Below are positions 1 through 9,130 of a stretch of 64,000 nt of DNA, piece by piece; position 1 is the first letter of the stretch, and each line of letters begins with the position of its first letter. The stretch spans positions 62,001 through 126,000 of the forward strand of contig NZ_AEGR01000056.1 in the NCBI RefSeq assembly GCF_000211835.1, given 5' to 3'. The translations under genes and the position numbers were made by a program. The DNA is from Hylemonella gracilis ATCC 19624 (GTDB lineage Bacteria > Pseudomonadota > Gammaproteobacteria > Burkholderiales > Burkholderiaceae_C). The notes under the pieces are model-generated. The model had not been told where the DNA came from. It saw nothing but the letters and a program-made list of their open reading frames with translations, and ran no database searches.

Positions 1-315
1 CGACGCTGGCTCGGGGAGCACGCGCCCGCGACGCAACCGCGCCAATGGACCCGGCTGGACCACGCCAAGCCACAGATCGAGGCGGCCACAGCCGGTGAAG
101 GCATCGCGCTGGCGCGCATGGCCCTGGTCAGCGAGGCACTGGCGCATGGCGAACTGGTGGAGCCGTTCGGCCCCGCCAAGCGCCTGGCCGCGCCCCAGGC
201 CTACTGGCTGGTGCGCGGCCAGGAACAGACGGCAGCAACGCGGCCCGAGGTGCAAAATTTCATCGACTGGCTGCTGGCCCAGGCCGCGCAGACCCGCGCA
301 CAGCTCGAAGCCTGA
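1..315 (+). CDS. LysR-type transcriptional regulator, C-terminal part (cut by window edge)
   Basis: The frame is open from the first base and ends at a stop at 313-315, giving the last 104 residues of a longer protein. The residues A-G-E-G-I-A-L-A followed by L-V-x-x-x-L-x-x-G-x-L-V-x-P-F match the end of the LysR substrate-binding domain (GcvA-like subgroup), where a loop and helix precede the strand carrying the PF motif. The DNA-binding half lies outside the window, so the target genes cannot be inferred. It converges on the MFS gene. A codon-level start is not present here. Confidence 0.7.
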   Translation, partial: RRWLGEHAPATQPRQWTRLDHAKPQIEAATAGEGIALARMALVSEALAHGELVEPFGPAKRLAAPQAYWLVRGQEQTAATRPEVQNFIDWLLAQAAQTRAQLEA

Positions 316-345
316 ATCCGCCCTTTGCCGCAGTCGACCTGCGGG

Positions 346-1590
346 TCAGGCGGCCAAGGCCTTGCGGCGTACCCCTGCCATCCGCAGCAAGGCCAGCAGC
401 ACCGTGGCGACGAGGACGATGCCGTAGCCAATGCTGGTGGACTCGAGCCCGAACAGGCCCACCGACAAACCCGCGGCGATGGCCGGCAGGCTGAAGGCCA
501 GGTAACTCAGCACGAAGAAGCCCGACATCAGCGCGGCGCGCTCCTGCGGCGACACCAGAGGCACCAGGCTGCGCACCGAGCCATTGAACCCGGCGCCGAA
601 CCCCAGGCCCGCGATCAAGGTGCCCACGAAGAACAACGTGGTCGAGTGCCGGTGCATGCCCACCAGCGTCAGCAGCAGACCGGCGGCCAGCACGACCGCG
701 CCCCCGGCCAGCACCGCCATGGGCGGGCGATGGCGCACCCACAGAATCGCCACCGCGCCGCTGAGCACCAAGGTCGCGATCAGGCCGCCGCCGATCATGG
801 GCGCGTCGATGCCGGTGACGTAGCGCGCCAACGTCGGCCCAAGTGACAGGTAAAAACCGCCCAGCGCCCATTGCGCGGTGTTGACCGGCAGCACTTTGCC
901 CAGGGTGGCACGGGCCGCGGCGGGCACCGCGACCTTCGGGCGCATGGACGCCCAGGCCCCAGGCCGGCGTTCCACCGTCTCGGGCAGGAAGTACGCCAGC
1001 ACGCCTTGCACGGCGAACAGCACCAGCAGCACATCGAACACCAAGCGCGTCGGTGCTGGCGCGAATTGCACCAGCGCGCTGGTGCCCAGCGCCCCAAGCG
1101 CCATGCCGAACATCGGCGCCACGCTGTTGATCAGCGGGCCGCGCACGCGGTCCAGGTCCAGCAGGCTGGCGCTGAGCACGCTGGTGGCGATGCCCGTGGC
1201 CAGGCCTTGCATCACGCGCGCGGCGATCAGCCAGGCCAGGGAATCCGCCTGCCAGAACATCAGGGTGGAAACGAACTCGATGCCCAGCGCCAGCAGGATC
1301 ACCTCGCGCCGCCCCCGATGGTCAGACAGCGCGCCAAACATCAGCAAGGACAACAGCAGCGCGAAGGCGTAACTGGCGAAGGCCACGGTCAGCATCAGGG
1401 CCGAGAAGCCCCAGGCTTCACGGTACAGCGCGTACAGGGGCGACGGCGCACTGGACGCCGCCAGGAAGCTGGCGATCATGGACGCCACCAGCCAAAGCGA
1501 CTGCGTGGGGCTGAGCAGCGCCCGCCCGGAATGCATGACGGACGCGCTGGCGGCAGGCAGGGCGGCGGGGGGTTGCGGTGTGGACGGCAT
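346..1590 (-). CDS. MFS transporter, probable drug/metabolite efflux
   Basis: A 414-residue integral membrane protein with about 12 hydrophobic helices. The loop between helices 2 and 3 carries G-A-L-S-D-H-R-G-R-R (about residues 82-91), the signature of major facilitator transporters. Usual MFS length is about 400 residues. A longer frame continues upstream, but the ATG at 1590 is preferred because AAGGGA lies 6-7 bases before it and the hydrophobic region starts soon after. It is divergent from the TetR gene at 1690, with one operator between them, which is the classical arrangement for an efflux pump repressed by its neighbour. The substrate cannot be read from the sequence. Confidence 0.85.
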   Translation of the reverse strand: MPSTPQPPAALPAASASVMHSGRALLSPTQSLWLVASMIASFLAASSAPSPLYALYREAWGFSALMLTVAFASYAFALLLSLLMFGALSDHRGRREVILLALGIEFVSTLMFWQADSLAWLIAARVMQGLATGIATSVLSASLLDLDRVRGPLINSVAPMFGMALGALGTSALVQFAPAPTRLVFDVLLVLFAVQGVLAYFLPETVERRPGAWASMRPKVAVPAAARATLGKVLPVNTAQWALGGFYLSLGPTLARYVTGIDAPMIGGGLIATLVLSGAVAILWVRHRPPMAVLAGGAVVLAAGLLLTLVGMHRHSTTLFFVGTLIAGLGFGAGFNGSVRSLVPLVSPQERAALMSGFFVLSYLAFSLPAIAAGLSVGLFGLESTSIGYGIVLVATVLLALLRMAGVRRKALAA

Positions 1591-1637
1591 GGAAGATCCC
1601 TTGGGCGCTGTTAAAGCAAATTTTTTGCGTTTACAGG

Positions 1638-1666
1638 ATTGTCGCCCTGTTCTGACACTAACGCAA
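1638..1666 (-). promoter_or_regulatory. sigma-70 promoter of the MFS gene
   Basis: Read on the minus strand, TTGCGT (1666-1661) is followed after exactly 17 bases by GACAAT (1643-1638). The -35 hexamer lies inside the left arm of the palindrome at 1658-1680, so a bound repressor would block RNA polymerase. This is a match by eye to the consensus; no start site is known. Confidence 0.5.
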
Positions 1667-1680
1667 GTTCTTTGCGTTAG
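1658..1680. promoter_or_regulatory. Probable TetR operator (9-bp inverted repeat)
   Basis: CTAACGCAA (1658-1666), a 5-base spacer and TTGCGTTAG (1672-1680) form a perfect inverted repeat 10 bases before the TetR start codon. A second, shorter inverted repeat with the same GCAAA/TTTGC half-site core is at 1616-1628. The position between divergent regulator and transporter genes and the overlap with the MFS -35 box support an autoregulated TetR operator. Confidence 0.6.
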
Positions 1681-1689
1681 CATGACCGC

Positions 1690-2301
1690 ATGAATGTCCG
1701 ATCCCTGCCCCGTCCTGGTGGTCGCAGCGCCCGCGTGCAGGCCGCCGTGCACCAGGCCACGCGCGAGTTGCTGGACCAGCGCGGCCGCGCCGCGCTCACC
1801 GTGCCCCTGATCGCCGCGCGGGCGGGCGTCACGCCTTCGACCGTCTACCGCCGCTGGGGCGACCTGAACGAGCTGCTGGCCGACGTCGCCCTGGAACAGC
1901 TGCGGCCCGAGACCCCGCCCGCCGACACCGGCAGCGTCGAAGGCGATCTGCAAGCCTGGGCCGAGCAGTATTTCGAGGAAATGTCCTCGGTGGGCATGGC
2001 CATGGTGCAGGACGTGCTCTCGGCCCGCATGGGCAGCGAGACCGCGCCCGGCTGCGCCTGCGCGGGCATCACCGCCGGGCAGATCGCGGCCATCGTCGAG
2101 CGCGGCATCGCGCGGGGCCAGGCCGTGCCCTCGGTCGAGGCGGTGATGGACGGCGTGGTGGCGCCCGTCGTCTACCGCCTGCTCTTCGGGCCGGCGCCGG
2201 CCACGCCGGGCCTGGTGCGAGCATGGGTGGCCGCCTGCATGGCGCGCGCCACGGTCCAGCCGCCAGCCCAGGCCACGCCCGCGCAGCCGGCCGAGGCTTG
2301 A
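1690..2301 (+). CDS. TetR-family transcriptional regulator
   Basis: A 203-residue protein. Residues about 14-60 form a TetR helix-turn-helix: a helix ending L-L-D-Q-R-G, then A-A-R-A-G-V-T-P-S-T-V-Y-R-R-W-G, the recognition helix. The C-terminal ligand-binding part is alanine-rich and belongs to the TetR_C class whose ligands vary widely. Divergent from the MFS gene with a shared operator, so it most likely represses that transporter and itself. An earlier ATG at 1682 runs into a stop after three codons, so 1690 is the first usable start. Confidence 0.85.
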   Translation: MNVRSLPRPGGRSARVQAAVHQATRELLDQRGRAALTVPLIAARAGVTPSTVYRRWGDLNELLADVALEQLRPETPPADTGSVEGDLQAWAEQYFEEMSSVGMAMVQDVLSARMGSETAPGCACAGITAGQIAAIVERGIARGQAVPSVEAVMDGVVAPVVYRLLFGPAPATPGLVRAWVAACMARATVQPPAQATPAQPAEA

Positions 2302-2437
2302 AAGCCGGCGGCACCGCCCATAATTCAAGGCTTTGCCCGCCCCGGCCGGCGGCCCTTGCGTGCCCTGCGCGGAACCACCGCGCGCAGCCCAGCCCCGGCC
2401 AGGCATTTCACGTGTTCCACGAGCCATCACGACCATC

Positions 2438-4381
<1,944 letters not shown>

Positions 4382-4402
4382 TCGACGCAGCGCGCCCCAA
4401 GC

Positions 4403-4427
4403 AAAAACCGCCTTCGGGCGGTTTTTT
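4403..4427 (+). terminator. Rho-independent terminator of htpG
   Basis: AAAAACCGCC, loop TTCG, GGCGGTTTTT(T) make a perfect 10-bp stem with a U-run, 21 bases after the htpG stop. The A-run on the left arm means it can also work for the convergent gene on the minus strand. Confidence 0.88.
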
Positions 4428-4457
4428 CATGCTCCCCACCCGCGACGGCTCATGCCG

Positions 4458-4844
4458 TCAATTCGCTGGTGCTCGGGCGGCGGGCTGGAACACGCGCAGG
4501 CGGTGGCCATCCGGGTCGGCCACCACGGCGGTGTAGCCGAAATCCATCGCCGTGGGCGCCTGCAGCACGGGCCAGCCCTGCGCCTTACCCTGGGCGACCC
4601 AAGCGTCCACGTCGGCCGCTTGGTCCACGGCCATGCAGAGTTCACTGCCGCCCCTCTCGGCCGTGGCGGGCGGCAGCACCGCAGGCCGCAGCCACAGGCC
4701 CAGCTTGAAACCCGAGGGCAGGACAAAAAGAGCAAAGCCGGGCGACGACTCCACCGGCTGCAGCGCGAGCAGGCGCGCATAAAACGCAGCGCTGCGCGGC
4801 ACGTCGGCCACGTACAGCAGCACATAACTGGGATAAGGGTTCAT
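4458..4844 (-). CDS. VOC-family (glyoxalase/bleomycin-resistance fold) protein
   Basis: 128 residues, the normal size for a one-module vicinal oxygen chelate protein. The N terminus has the beta-strand-helix pattern V-A-D-V-P-R-S-A-A-F-Y-A, and the C terminus has the typical D-P-D-G-H-R-L-R-V-F-Q strand. Such proteins act as dimers in metal-dependent chemistry or ligand sequestration; no substrate is suggested by the sequence. It sits 104 bases downstream of a YafY/WYL regulator on the same strand, a pairing often seen for VOC proteins, so it may be controlled by that regulator. Confidence 0.85.
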   Translation of the reverse strand: MNPYPSYVLLYVADVPRSAAFYARLLALQPVESSPGFALFVLPSGFKLGLWLRPAVLPPATAERGGSELCMAVDQAADVDAWVAQGKAQGWPVLQAPTAMDFGYTAVVADPDGHRLRVFQPAARAPAN

Positions 4845-4948
4845 GAAAGCTCCGTGAAAAAGAATCAGACAAACAGGCCATGGCTTGGGTCTGGATTCTT
4901 GGCGGACGCACTGTCAGTTTCTGTCAGCAGTGCGAGGCGCCGGGGCTT

Positions 4949-5644
4949 TCACAGGCTGGGCGGGGCGATGCCTTCGCTCTGCCGCCAATCACGCAGCAGG
5001 TCCAGGCGGCGGCGCGGGTAACGGGCTTCCAGCACGCGCGGCGCGCTGATGCGGTCGGTGCGGAAATGGCGGAAATCGTTGCGCGTCTCGCACCAGGCGA
5101 TGAGCACGCTGACCTGTTCGAAGAAGCCCAGCGCGCACGGCCACACGGTGCGCAGCGACGCGCGCTGCTGCGCGTCCAGGTAGTGGAACTCCAGCTTGCG
5201 TTCCTCGCGCAGGGCCTGGCGCGTGAGGGCCAGCACCTCGTCGGAACACGCCACCGTCTGGCGCGGGCCGACCAGCAGCGCGCTGTGCTCCAGCGTGTAG
5301 CGCAACTCCGGCGGCAACACCGCCGATACCTTGGCCAGGGCCTGACCCGCGGCATCGGCCAGGCGCGCATCCACCCGGTCCGCCACCCAGCGCACCCCAA
5401 GCACCAAGGCCTCGATCTCCTCGGGCGTCAGCATCAACGGCGGCAAGGTGAAGCCTGGGCGCAACACATAACCCAGACCGGCCTCGCCCTCGATCTGCGC
5501 ACCTTGGGACTGCAAGGTGGCAATGTCGCGGTACAGCGTGCGCAGACTCACCCCCAGCTGCTGCGCCAGCGCCGCGCCGCTGACAGGCCGACGGTGGCGA
5601 CGCAATTGCTCCATCAGGTTCAGCAGGCGTTCGGCGCGGGACAT
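4949..5644 (-). CDS. YafY/WYL-type transcriptional regulator
   Basis: 231 residues. Residues 1-55 are a DeoR/HTH_11-like winged helix with Q-Q-L-G-V-S-L-R-T-L-Y-R-D-I, the recognition helix. From about residue 130 the WYL domain is visible: the family W-Y-L is here F-H-Y-L-D-A, and a C-terminal F-R-T-D-R-I segment matches the conserved F-R-x-D-R-I motif. WYL domains bind small ligands or nucleic acid. The VOC gene follows on the same strand. The start is the first ATG of the frame and gives a complete HTH. Confidence 0.88.
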   Translation of the reverse strand: MSRAERLLNLMEQLRRHRRPVSGAALAQQLGVSLRTLYRDIATLQSQGAQIEGEAGLGYVLRPGFTLPPLMLTPEEIEALVLGVRWVADRVDARLADAAGQALAKVSAVLPPELRYTLEHSALLVGPRQTVACSDEVLALTRQALREERKLEFHYLDAQQRASLRTVWPCALGFFEQVSVLIAWCETRNDFRHFRTDRISAPRVLEARYPRRRLDLLRDWRQSEGIAPPSL

Positions 5645-5680
5645 GGTGGGGCGGTTTTTTGACTAGGCACCTTCTGCTTC

Positions 5681-5699
5681 CGACCCGTAGCGGACGCTC
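5681..5699 (+). repeat. Copy 1 of a 19-bp imperfect direct repeat
   Basis: The 19 bases CGACCCGTAGCGGACGCTC match 6139-6157 at 16 of 19 positions and in the same orientation. The two copies bracket the 73-residue gene and its flanks, in a patch whose base composition differs from the surrounding DNA. Confidence 0.5.
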
Positions 5700-5717
5700 G
5701 CTGGTTAAAAACCATAC

Positions 5718-5806
5718 ACACAACGGTTGAACTGAGCGGCACGCACATCGACGTTTGAGCTTGGAACTTTATCTCTCACGCGCCTCACTCCAGTGAGGTG
5801 TTAGGA
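5718..5806 (-). other. Possible degenerate integron attC site
   Basis: Read on the minus strand, 12 bp or so beyond the end of the 73-residue gene region, the sequence runs from TCCTAAC (5806-5800) through a CCTCACT/AGTGAGG inverted repeat (5783-5798) to GCTCAGTTCAACCGTTGTGT (5737-5718). An attC site runs from RYYYAAC to GTTRRRY and often ends in a GCTTAACTCAAGCGTTA-like arm. Both core boxes here have a mismatch, so this is a weak resemblance, kept because of the gene it follows. Confidence 0.25.
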
Positions 5807-5830
5807 CACACGCTCAAGCAAGTGCCTCCC

Positions 5831-6052
5831 TCACTTCGTGAGCCCCAGTCTCGTGTTGACTGCACCAGACAGCGCCGCGTGAATCGCAGCATGCCAGTCT
5901 TCCTCTACAGCTGGGTCGGCAGGCCTTCCGTCCTGCAGCATCGACATCGAGCCAAGAAGAGCGCCGATGTCATCTGCCTTTGACCGCAGGTAGTGCGCTG
6001 CAAGGAACGAATACATCGCCAAGTAGGCTTGATTCTGTGTGAGTGCGTTCAT
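5831..6052 (-). CDS. Hypothetical 73-residue protein, possible integron-cassette gene
   Basis: The protein begins M-N-A-L-T-Q-N-Q-A-Y-L-A-M-Y-S-F-L-A-A and continues with a helix and an acidic D-P-A-V-E-E-D-W segment; it is soluble and has no signal peptide or cysteine. I recognise this as the type of short conserved hypothetical protein often found in chromosomal integron cassettes, but I cannot name a function. It is flanked on both sides by CTAAC/GTTAG-containing motifs and lies between two direct repeats. The start ATG at 6052 is preceded by AGGTAGC, an acceptable ribosome-binding site. GC content is lower than in the flanking genes. Confidence 0.68.
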   Translation of the reverse strand: MNALTQNQAYLAMYSFLAAHYLRSKADDIGALLGSMSMLQDGRPADPAVEEDWHAAIHAALSGAVNTRLGLTK

Positions 6053-6099
6053 GATTGCTACCTTGACCTGTGCGATCCATGGTCCGTCTGAAGCCCGCG

Positions 6100-6133
6100 G
6101 CCTAACACCTGAATCGCGCTGAGTTTGTTAGTT
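6100..6133 (-). other. attC-like core upstream of the 73-residue gene
   Basis: On the minus strand CTAAC (6131-6127) and GTTAGGC (6106-6100) face each other across about 20 bases ending in TTCAGGT. GTTAGGC is a perfect GTTRRRY box and lies 48 bases before the gene start, where the attachment site of a preceding cassette would be. At 34 bp it is shorter than known attC sites (about 57-141 bp), so it may be a truncated remnant or chance. Confidence 0.25.
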
Positions 6134-6138
6134 ACTTT

Positions 6139-6157
6139 CGACCCGTTGCTGACGGTC
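6139..6157 (+). repeat. Copy 2 of the 19-bp imperfect direct repeat
   Basis: CGACCCGTTGCTGACGGTC, the partner of 5681-5699 (16 of 19 identical). The 106 bases between this copy and the next gene end show no other clear signal. Confidence 0.5.
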
Positions 6158-6264
6158 AATGATTGGAAAAGCGGTCGCTCTAAGCCAGGATGCAATGGCA
6201 GCAGGGTCTAGTGAATGCACCAAGAAGACGTCGCGGGGGCAATCTGCGAACTAGCCTCGGTCGT

Positions 6265-6570
6265 CTACATCCTCTTATAGCAACCAGGCTCGGACGAATT
6301 CAATGCACCGCCCTGGGTAGGTGGGCAGACCTTGCCGTCGTAGGTAAAGCCCCTAGCCTTCATGCATAGAAGCATCCAGTTTCGGTAAGCTTGATCACGA
6401 TCAGTCGGAGACCTGTTCTGTTCGAGAAAACGTGCTCCAGCGTCACCATACGCATCGATCGTGCATTGGGCTAGGTGTGCCTCAATGTGCATCTCGGCCG
6501 ATGCAGTCTGTGCGCACAAGAAAACCTGAACGCCTAGAACAAGCGGCCTCCAAGACGTTATCGATTTCAT
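6265..6570 (-). CDS. Hypothetical small secreted protein
   Basis: Starting at 6570 the protein has 101 residues. Residues 1-25 look like a signal peptide: a lysine, the hydrophobic stretch P-L-V-L-G-V-Q-V-F-L, then A-Q-T-A-S-A before the likely cut. The mature part has four cysteines (in A-Q-C-T, L-L-C-M, K-V-C-P and P-G-C-Y), suggesting one or two disulfides in the periplasm. The ATG at 6570 is chosen because GGAG lies 6 bases before it; in-frame ATGs at 6582 and 6666 have no such site. The family is not recognised. Codon use is less GC-rich than in neighbours, in line with an acquired patch. Confidence 0.55.
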   Translation of the reverse strand: MKSITSWRPLVLGVQVFLCAQTASAEMHIEAHLAQCTIDAYGDAGARFLEQNRSPTDRDQAYRNWMLLCMKARGFTYDGKVCPPTQGGALNSSEPGCYKRM

Positions 6571-6826
6571 CCATTGCTCCATATGCGATTTTTTGCGACC
6601 CTCAGGTTCAGGCAAACCAATACTGAAGTCAGTCCGCACTTGATGGCAAAGTCCGAACGATTTCATAGAGTCACCTGAACAGAACCTCGCTCTCCAATTT
6701 GGGGATGTATGGCCGCTTTCGCTGCGATCCTACCAACATCCGCTCCTGGCCGAACACGGTCTATTTGCCAGCTATGGGCAGCCCGTCTAGCATCGCCCCA
6801 CCCGATAACAACAACGGAGACAAAAC

Positions 6827-8179
6827 ATGAGTTCCCTGATTCGGCAGCGCATCACGCTGCCCCTGCTGCTGGCCGCCGCACTCGTCGGCTGCGCACAAAC
6901 CCACACCCCACCCACCAGCACCAGCGAAGCCGCACCCCAAGCCAGCCCCTGCCCCAAGGGCACGCCCGAAGGCGCGCGCTGCCTGCGCGGCCAGGACTCG
7001 GCCGGGTCGTTCTACCTGATCGTGGTCCCCGCGCAGTGGAACCAGATGTTGGTGGTGCATGCCCACGGCGGCCCGAGCCTGGGCGAGCCCAAGGCCAGCC
7101 GCGCAGATGAAGACATCGAGCGCTGGGCCATCACCGTGCGCGCGGGTTACGCCTGGGCGGGCTCCGTGTTCCGCCAGGGTGGCGTGGCGGTGCGCAGCGC
7201 GGCGGAGGACACGGAGCGCGTGCGGCGCATCTTCGTGCAGCACGTGGGCCAGCCCTCGCGCACGCTGCTGCACGGTCAATCCTGGGGCGCCAGCGTGGCG
7301 GCCAAGACGGCCGAGCTGTACGCGGGCCCGGGCATGCGCTCGCCTTATGACGCGGTGCTACTGAGCAGCGGTGTGCTGGCGGGCGGCACGCGGTCCTACG
7401 ACTTCCGGCTGGACTTGCGCGTGGTCTATCAATACCTGTGCAACAACCACCCGCGCAGCGACGAGCCCCAATACCCGCTGTGGATGGGTCTGCCGGTGGA
7501 CAGCAAGCTCACCCCCGCCGAACTGAACGCCCGCGTGGAAGACTGCCTGGCTACGCGCAAGTCCGCCGCGCAGCGCACGCCCGAGCAGGCGCGCAAGCTC
7601 AAGATGATCGTGGACGTGCTGAAGATTCCCGAGTCCTCGGTGGCGGGGCACCTGGCCTGGGCGACCTGGCATTTCCAGGACATCGTGCAGAACCGCACCC
7701 AGGGCCGCAACCCGTTCCGCAATGACCAGGTGCGCTATCAAGGCTCGGCCGATGATGCGGCGCTCAACGCCGCCGTGCTGCGCTACGCGGCGGACCCAGC
7801 CGCCGCGGCCCGCTTCTCCGAGGACGCGGACCTGACCGGCCGCATCGCCATTCCCGTGCTGACGGTGCACGGCATCGACGACCCGACCGCCTTCGTGGAG
7901 TTGGAAAGTGCCTTTCGCCAGACCATGGAACGCGCGGGCAACGGCGCGCGCCTGGTGCAGGTGTTCAGCGACCACAACACCCACAGCTACCTGAGCGACC
8001 CAACCTATGTGGCCCTGTTCGACGCCCTGAACCAGTGGGTGGAACGCGGCGTGAAGCCCACGCCAGCCAGCGTGGCCGAAGGCTGCAAACGCGCGGAAGC
8101 GACGTATGGCGCGGGCTGCAAGATTCGCGCGGACTACCAGCCCGCGCCGCTGGAAGCGCGCATGGCACCGCGCCAGTGA
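6827..8179 (+). CDS. Alpha/beta hydrolase lipoprotein
   Basis: 450 residues. The N terminus is a lipoprotein signal with lipobox L-V-G-C, so Cys22 should be lipidated and the enzyme held in the envelope. The nucleophile elbow is G-Q-S-W-G with Ser152. A late H-G-I-D-D-P and a D-H-N-T-H segment supply candidate acid and histidine of the triad. The fold resembles alpha/beta hydrolases with a large insertion (lid) between the nucleophile and the acid; the substrate is unknown. GGAG lies 8 bases before the ATG. The 255 bases upstream to the previous gene hold no recognised gene. It converges with the SDR gene. Confidence 0.85.
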   Translation: MSSLIRQRITLPLLLAAALVGCAQTHTPPTSTSEAAPQASPCPKGTPEGARCLRGQDSAGSFYLIVVPAQWNQMLVVHAHGGPSLGEPKASRADEDIERWAITVRAGYAWAGSVFRQGGVAVRSAAEDTERVRRIFVQHVGQPSRTLLHGQSWGASVAAKTAELYAGPGMRSPYDAVLLSSGVLAGGTRSYDFRLDLRVVYQYLCNNHPRSDEPQYPLWMGLPVDSKLTPAELNARVEDCLATRKSAAQRTPEQARKLKMIVDVLKIPESSVAGHLAWATWHFQDIVQNRTQGRNPFRNDQVRYQGSADDAALNAAVLRYAADPAAAARFSEDADLTGRIAIPVLTVHGIDDPTAFVELESAFRQTMERAGNGARLVQVFSDHNTHSYLSDPTYVALFDALNQWVERGVKPTPASVAEGCKRAEATYGAGCKIRADYQPAPLEARMAPRQ

Positions 8180-8192
8180 GCCCCACCGCATT

Positions 8193-8243
8193 GGAGGGTG
8201 CAGCGTTTCCGGGGCCTGGGCCCTGGGGGCGCTGCACCTCCGA
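8193..8243. terminator. Hairpin between convergent genes, possible two-way terminator
   Basis: GGTGCAGCG (8197-8205, allowing one bulged G) pairs with CGCTGCACC (8230-8238) around a GGGCC-rich interior. There is no U-run, so termination by this hairpin alone is uncertain, but it sits between the stops of the hydrolase (8179) and the SDR gene (8246). Confidence 0.35.
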
Positions 8244-8245
8244 CA

Positions 8246-8995
8246 TCACATCTGGCTCATGCCGCCATCGGCAATGATCTCCGTGCCGACGATGAAACCC
8301 GACTCCGGGGACGTCAGGTGCAGCACGGTGGCCGCGATTTCTTCCGGGGTACCAAAGCGGCCCAGCGGGATTTGCGTCTGGATACCGGCGGCCATGGCCT
8401 GCACTTGGTCGGGCGCCAGGCCCAGCTTGCCGTAGAGCGGCGTGCTCACCGGGCCAGGGCTGACCACGTTGACGCGCACGCCCTGGGGCAGCAACTCGGC
8501 CGACAAGGTCTTGGCCAGGGAAATCAGCGCGGCCTTACTGGCGGCGTAGACGCTGGAGTTCGGCATGCCGATGTGGGCGTTGATCGAACCATTGAGCACG
8601 ATGGCACCGCCACGTGTCATGAGCGTGGACAGGCGCTGGATCAGGAAGAACGGGCCTTTGACGTTGGTGTCAAAGCTGCTGTCCCACAGCGCTTCGTCGA
8701 TCTGCGCCAGGGGGCCGAACTTGGCCACGCCGGCGTTGATGAAGACGCCGTCGATAACGCCCATCTGCGCCTTCAACTCGGCCACCAGCGCGGCTTGGGC
8801 CGACACGTCGCCGGCTTCGCTGACCAGCGCGAGCGCGTTCGGGCCCAGTTCGGCCTTGACCCGGGCCAGGCCAGTGGCGTCGCGGCCGGTGATGGCCACG
8901 CGGGCGCCCTCGCGGGCAAAGGCGATGGCGGCGGCGGCGCCGATGCCGCTGCTGCCACCGGTGACGAGGATGTTCTTGCCTTCAAAGCGGTTCAT
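8246..8995 (-). CDS. SDR-family NAD(P)-dependent oxidoreductase
   Basis: 249 residues, the classical short-chain dehydrogenase length. T-G-G-S-S-G-I-G (12-19) binds the dinucleotide, N-A-G is at 87-89, and the catalytic Ser137, Tyr150 and Lys154 (Y-A-A-S-K) are all present. The C terminus I-I-A-D-G-G-M is typical. A basic residue follows the first strand region (G-R-D), which suggests NADP(H) preference, by inference only. It is divergent from the LysR gene at 9131, so that regulator most likely controls it. The substrate cannot be told. Confidence 0.9.
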   Translation of the reverse strand: MNRFEGKNILVTGGSSGIGAAAAIAFAREGARVAITGRDATGLARVKAELGPNALALVSEAGDVSAQAALVAELKAQMGVIDGVFINAGVAKFGPLAQIDEALWDSSFDTNVKGPFFLIQRLSTLMTRGGAIVLNGSINAHIGMPNSSVYAASKAALISLAKTLSAELLPQGVRVNVVSPGPVSTPLYGKLGLAPDQVQAMAAGIQTQIPLGRFGTPEEIAATVLHLTSPESGFIVGTEIIADGGMSQM

Positions 8996-9130
8996 GGTGT
9001 TTCCTTCGGTTGTTTCGTCGATGTCTGACGGGGTTTTCAGCCCAACTGCAGAGCTGATGGATGAAGTTTCTGCCGATCAATAGGTTCACAGACGCCATAA
9101 TCCCGACGAACTCATGCGATTCCATCGAAT
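8996..9130. promoter_or_regulatory. Divergent control region of the SDR and LysR genes
   Basis: Only 135 bases separate the two divergent starts. CATAAT (9096-9101) is a candidate -10 box for the LysR gene, without a convincing -35. ATTC-CATC-GAAT (9119-9130) is a short inverted repeat touching the LysR start codon and could be an autoregulatory site. LysR proteins usually bind such T-N11-A-type palindromes between themselves and their target. Confidence 0.35.

Noticed and set aside
325-846. Long open frames antisense to the MFS gene
   Set aside because: GC-rich codon bias keeps shadow frames open; they have no ribosome-binding site or domain, and the MFS protein has clear motifs.
4443-4460. 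Second terminator-like T-run after htpG
   Set aside because: No inverted repeat around it; the hairpin at 4403-4427 suffices.
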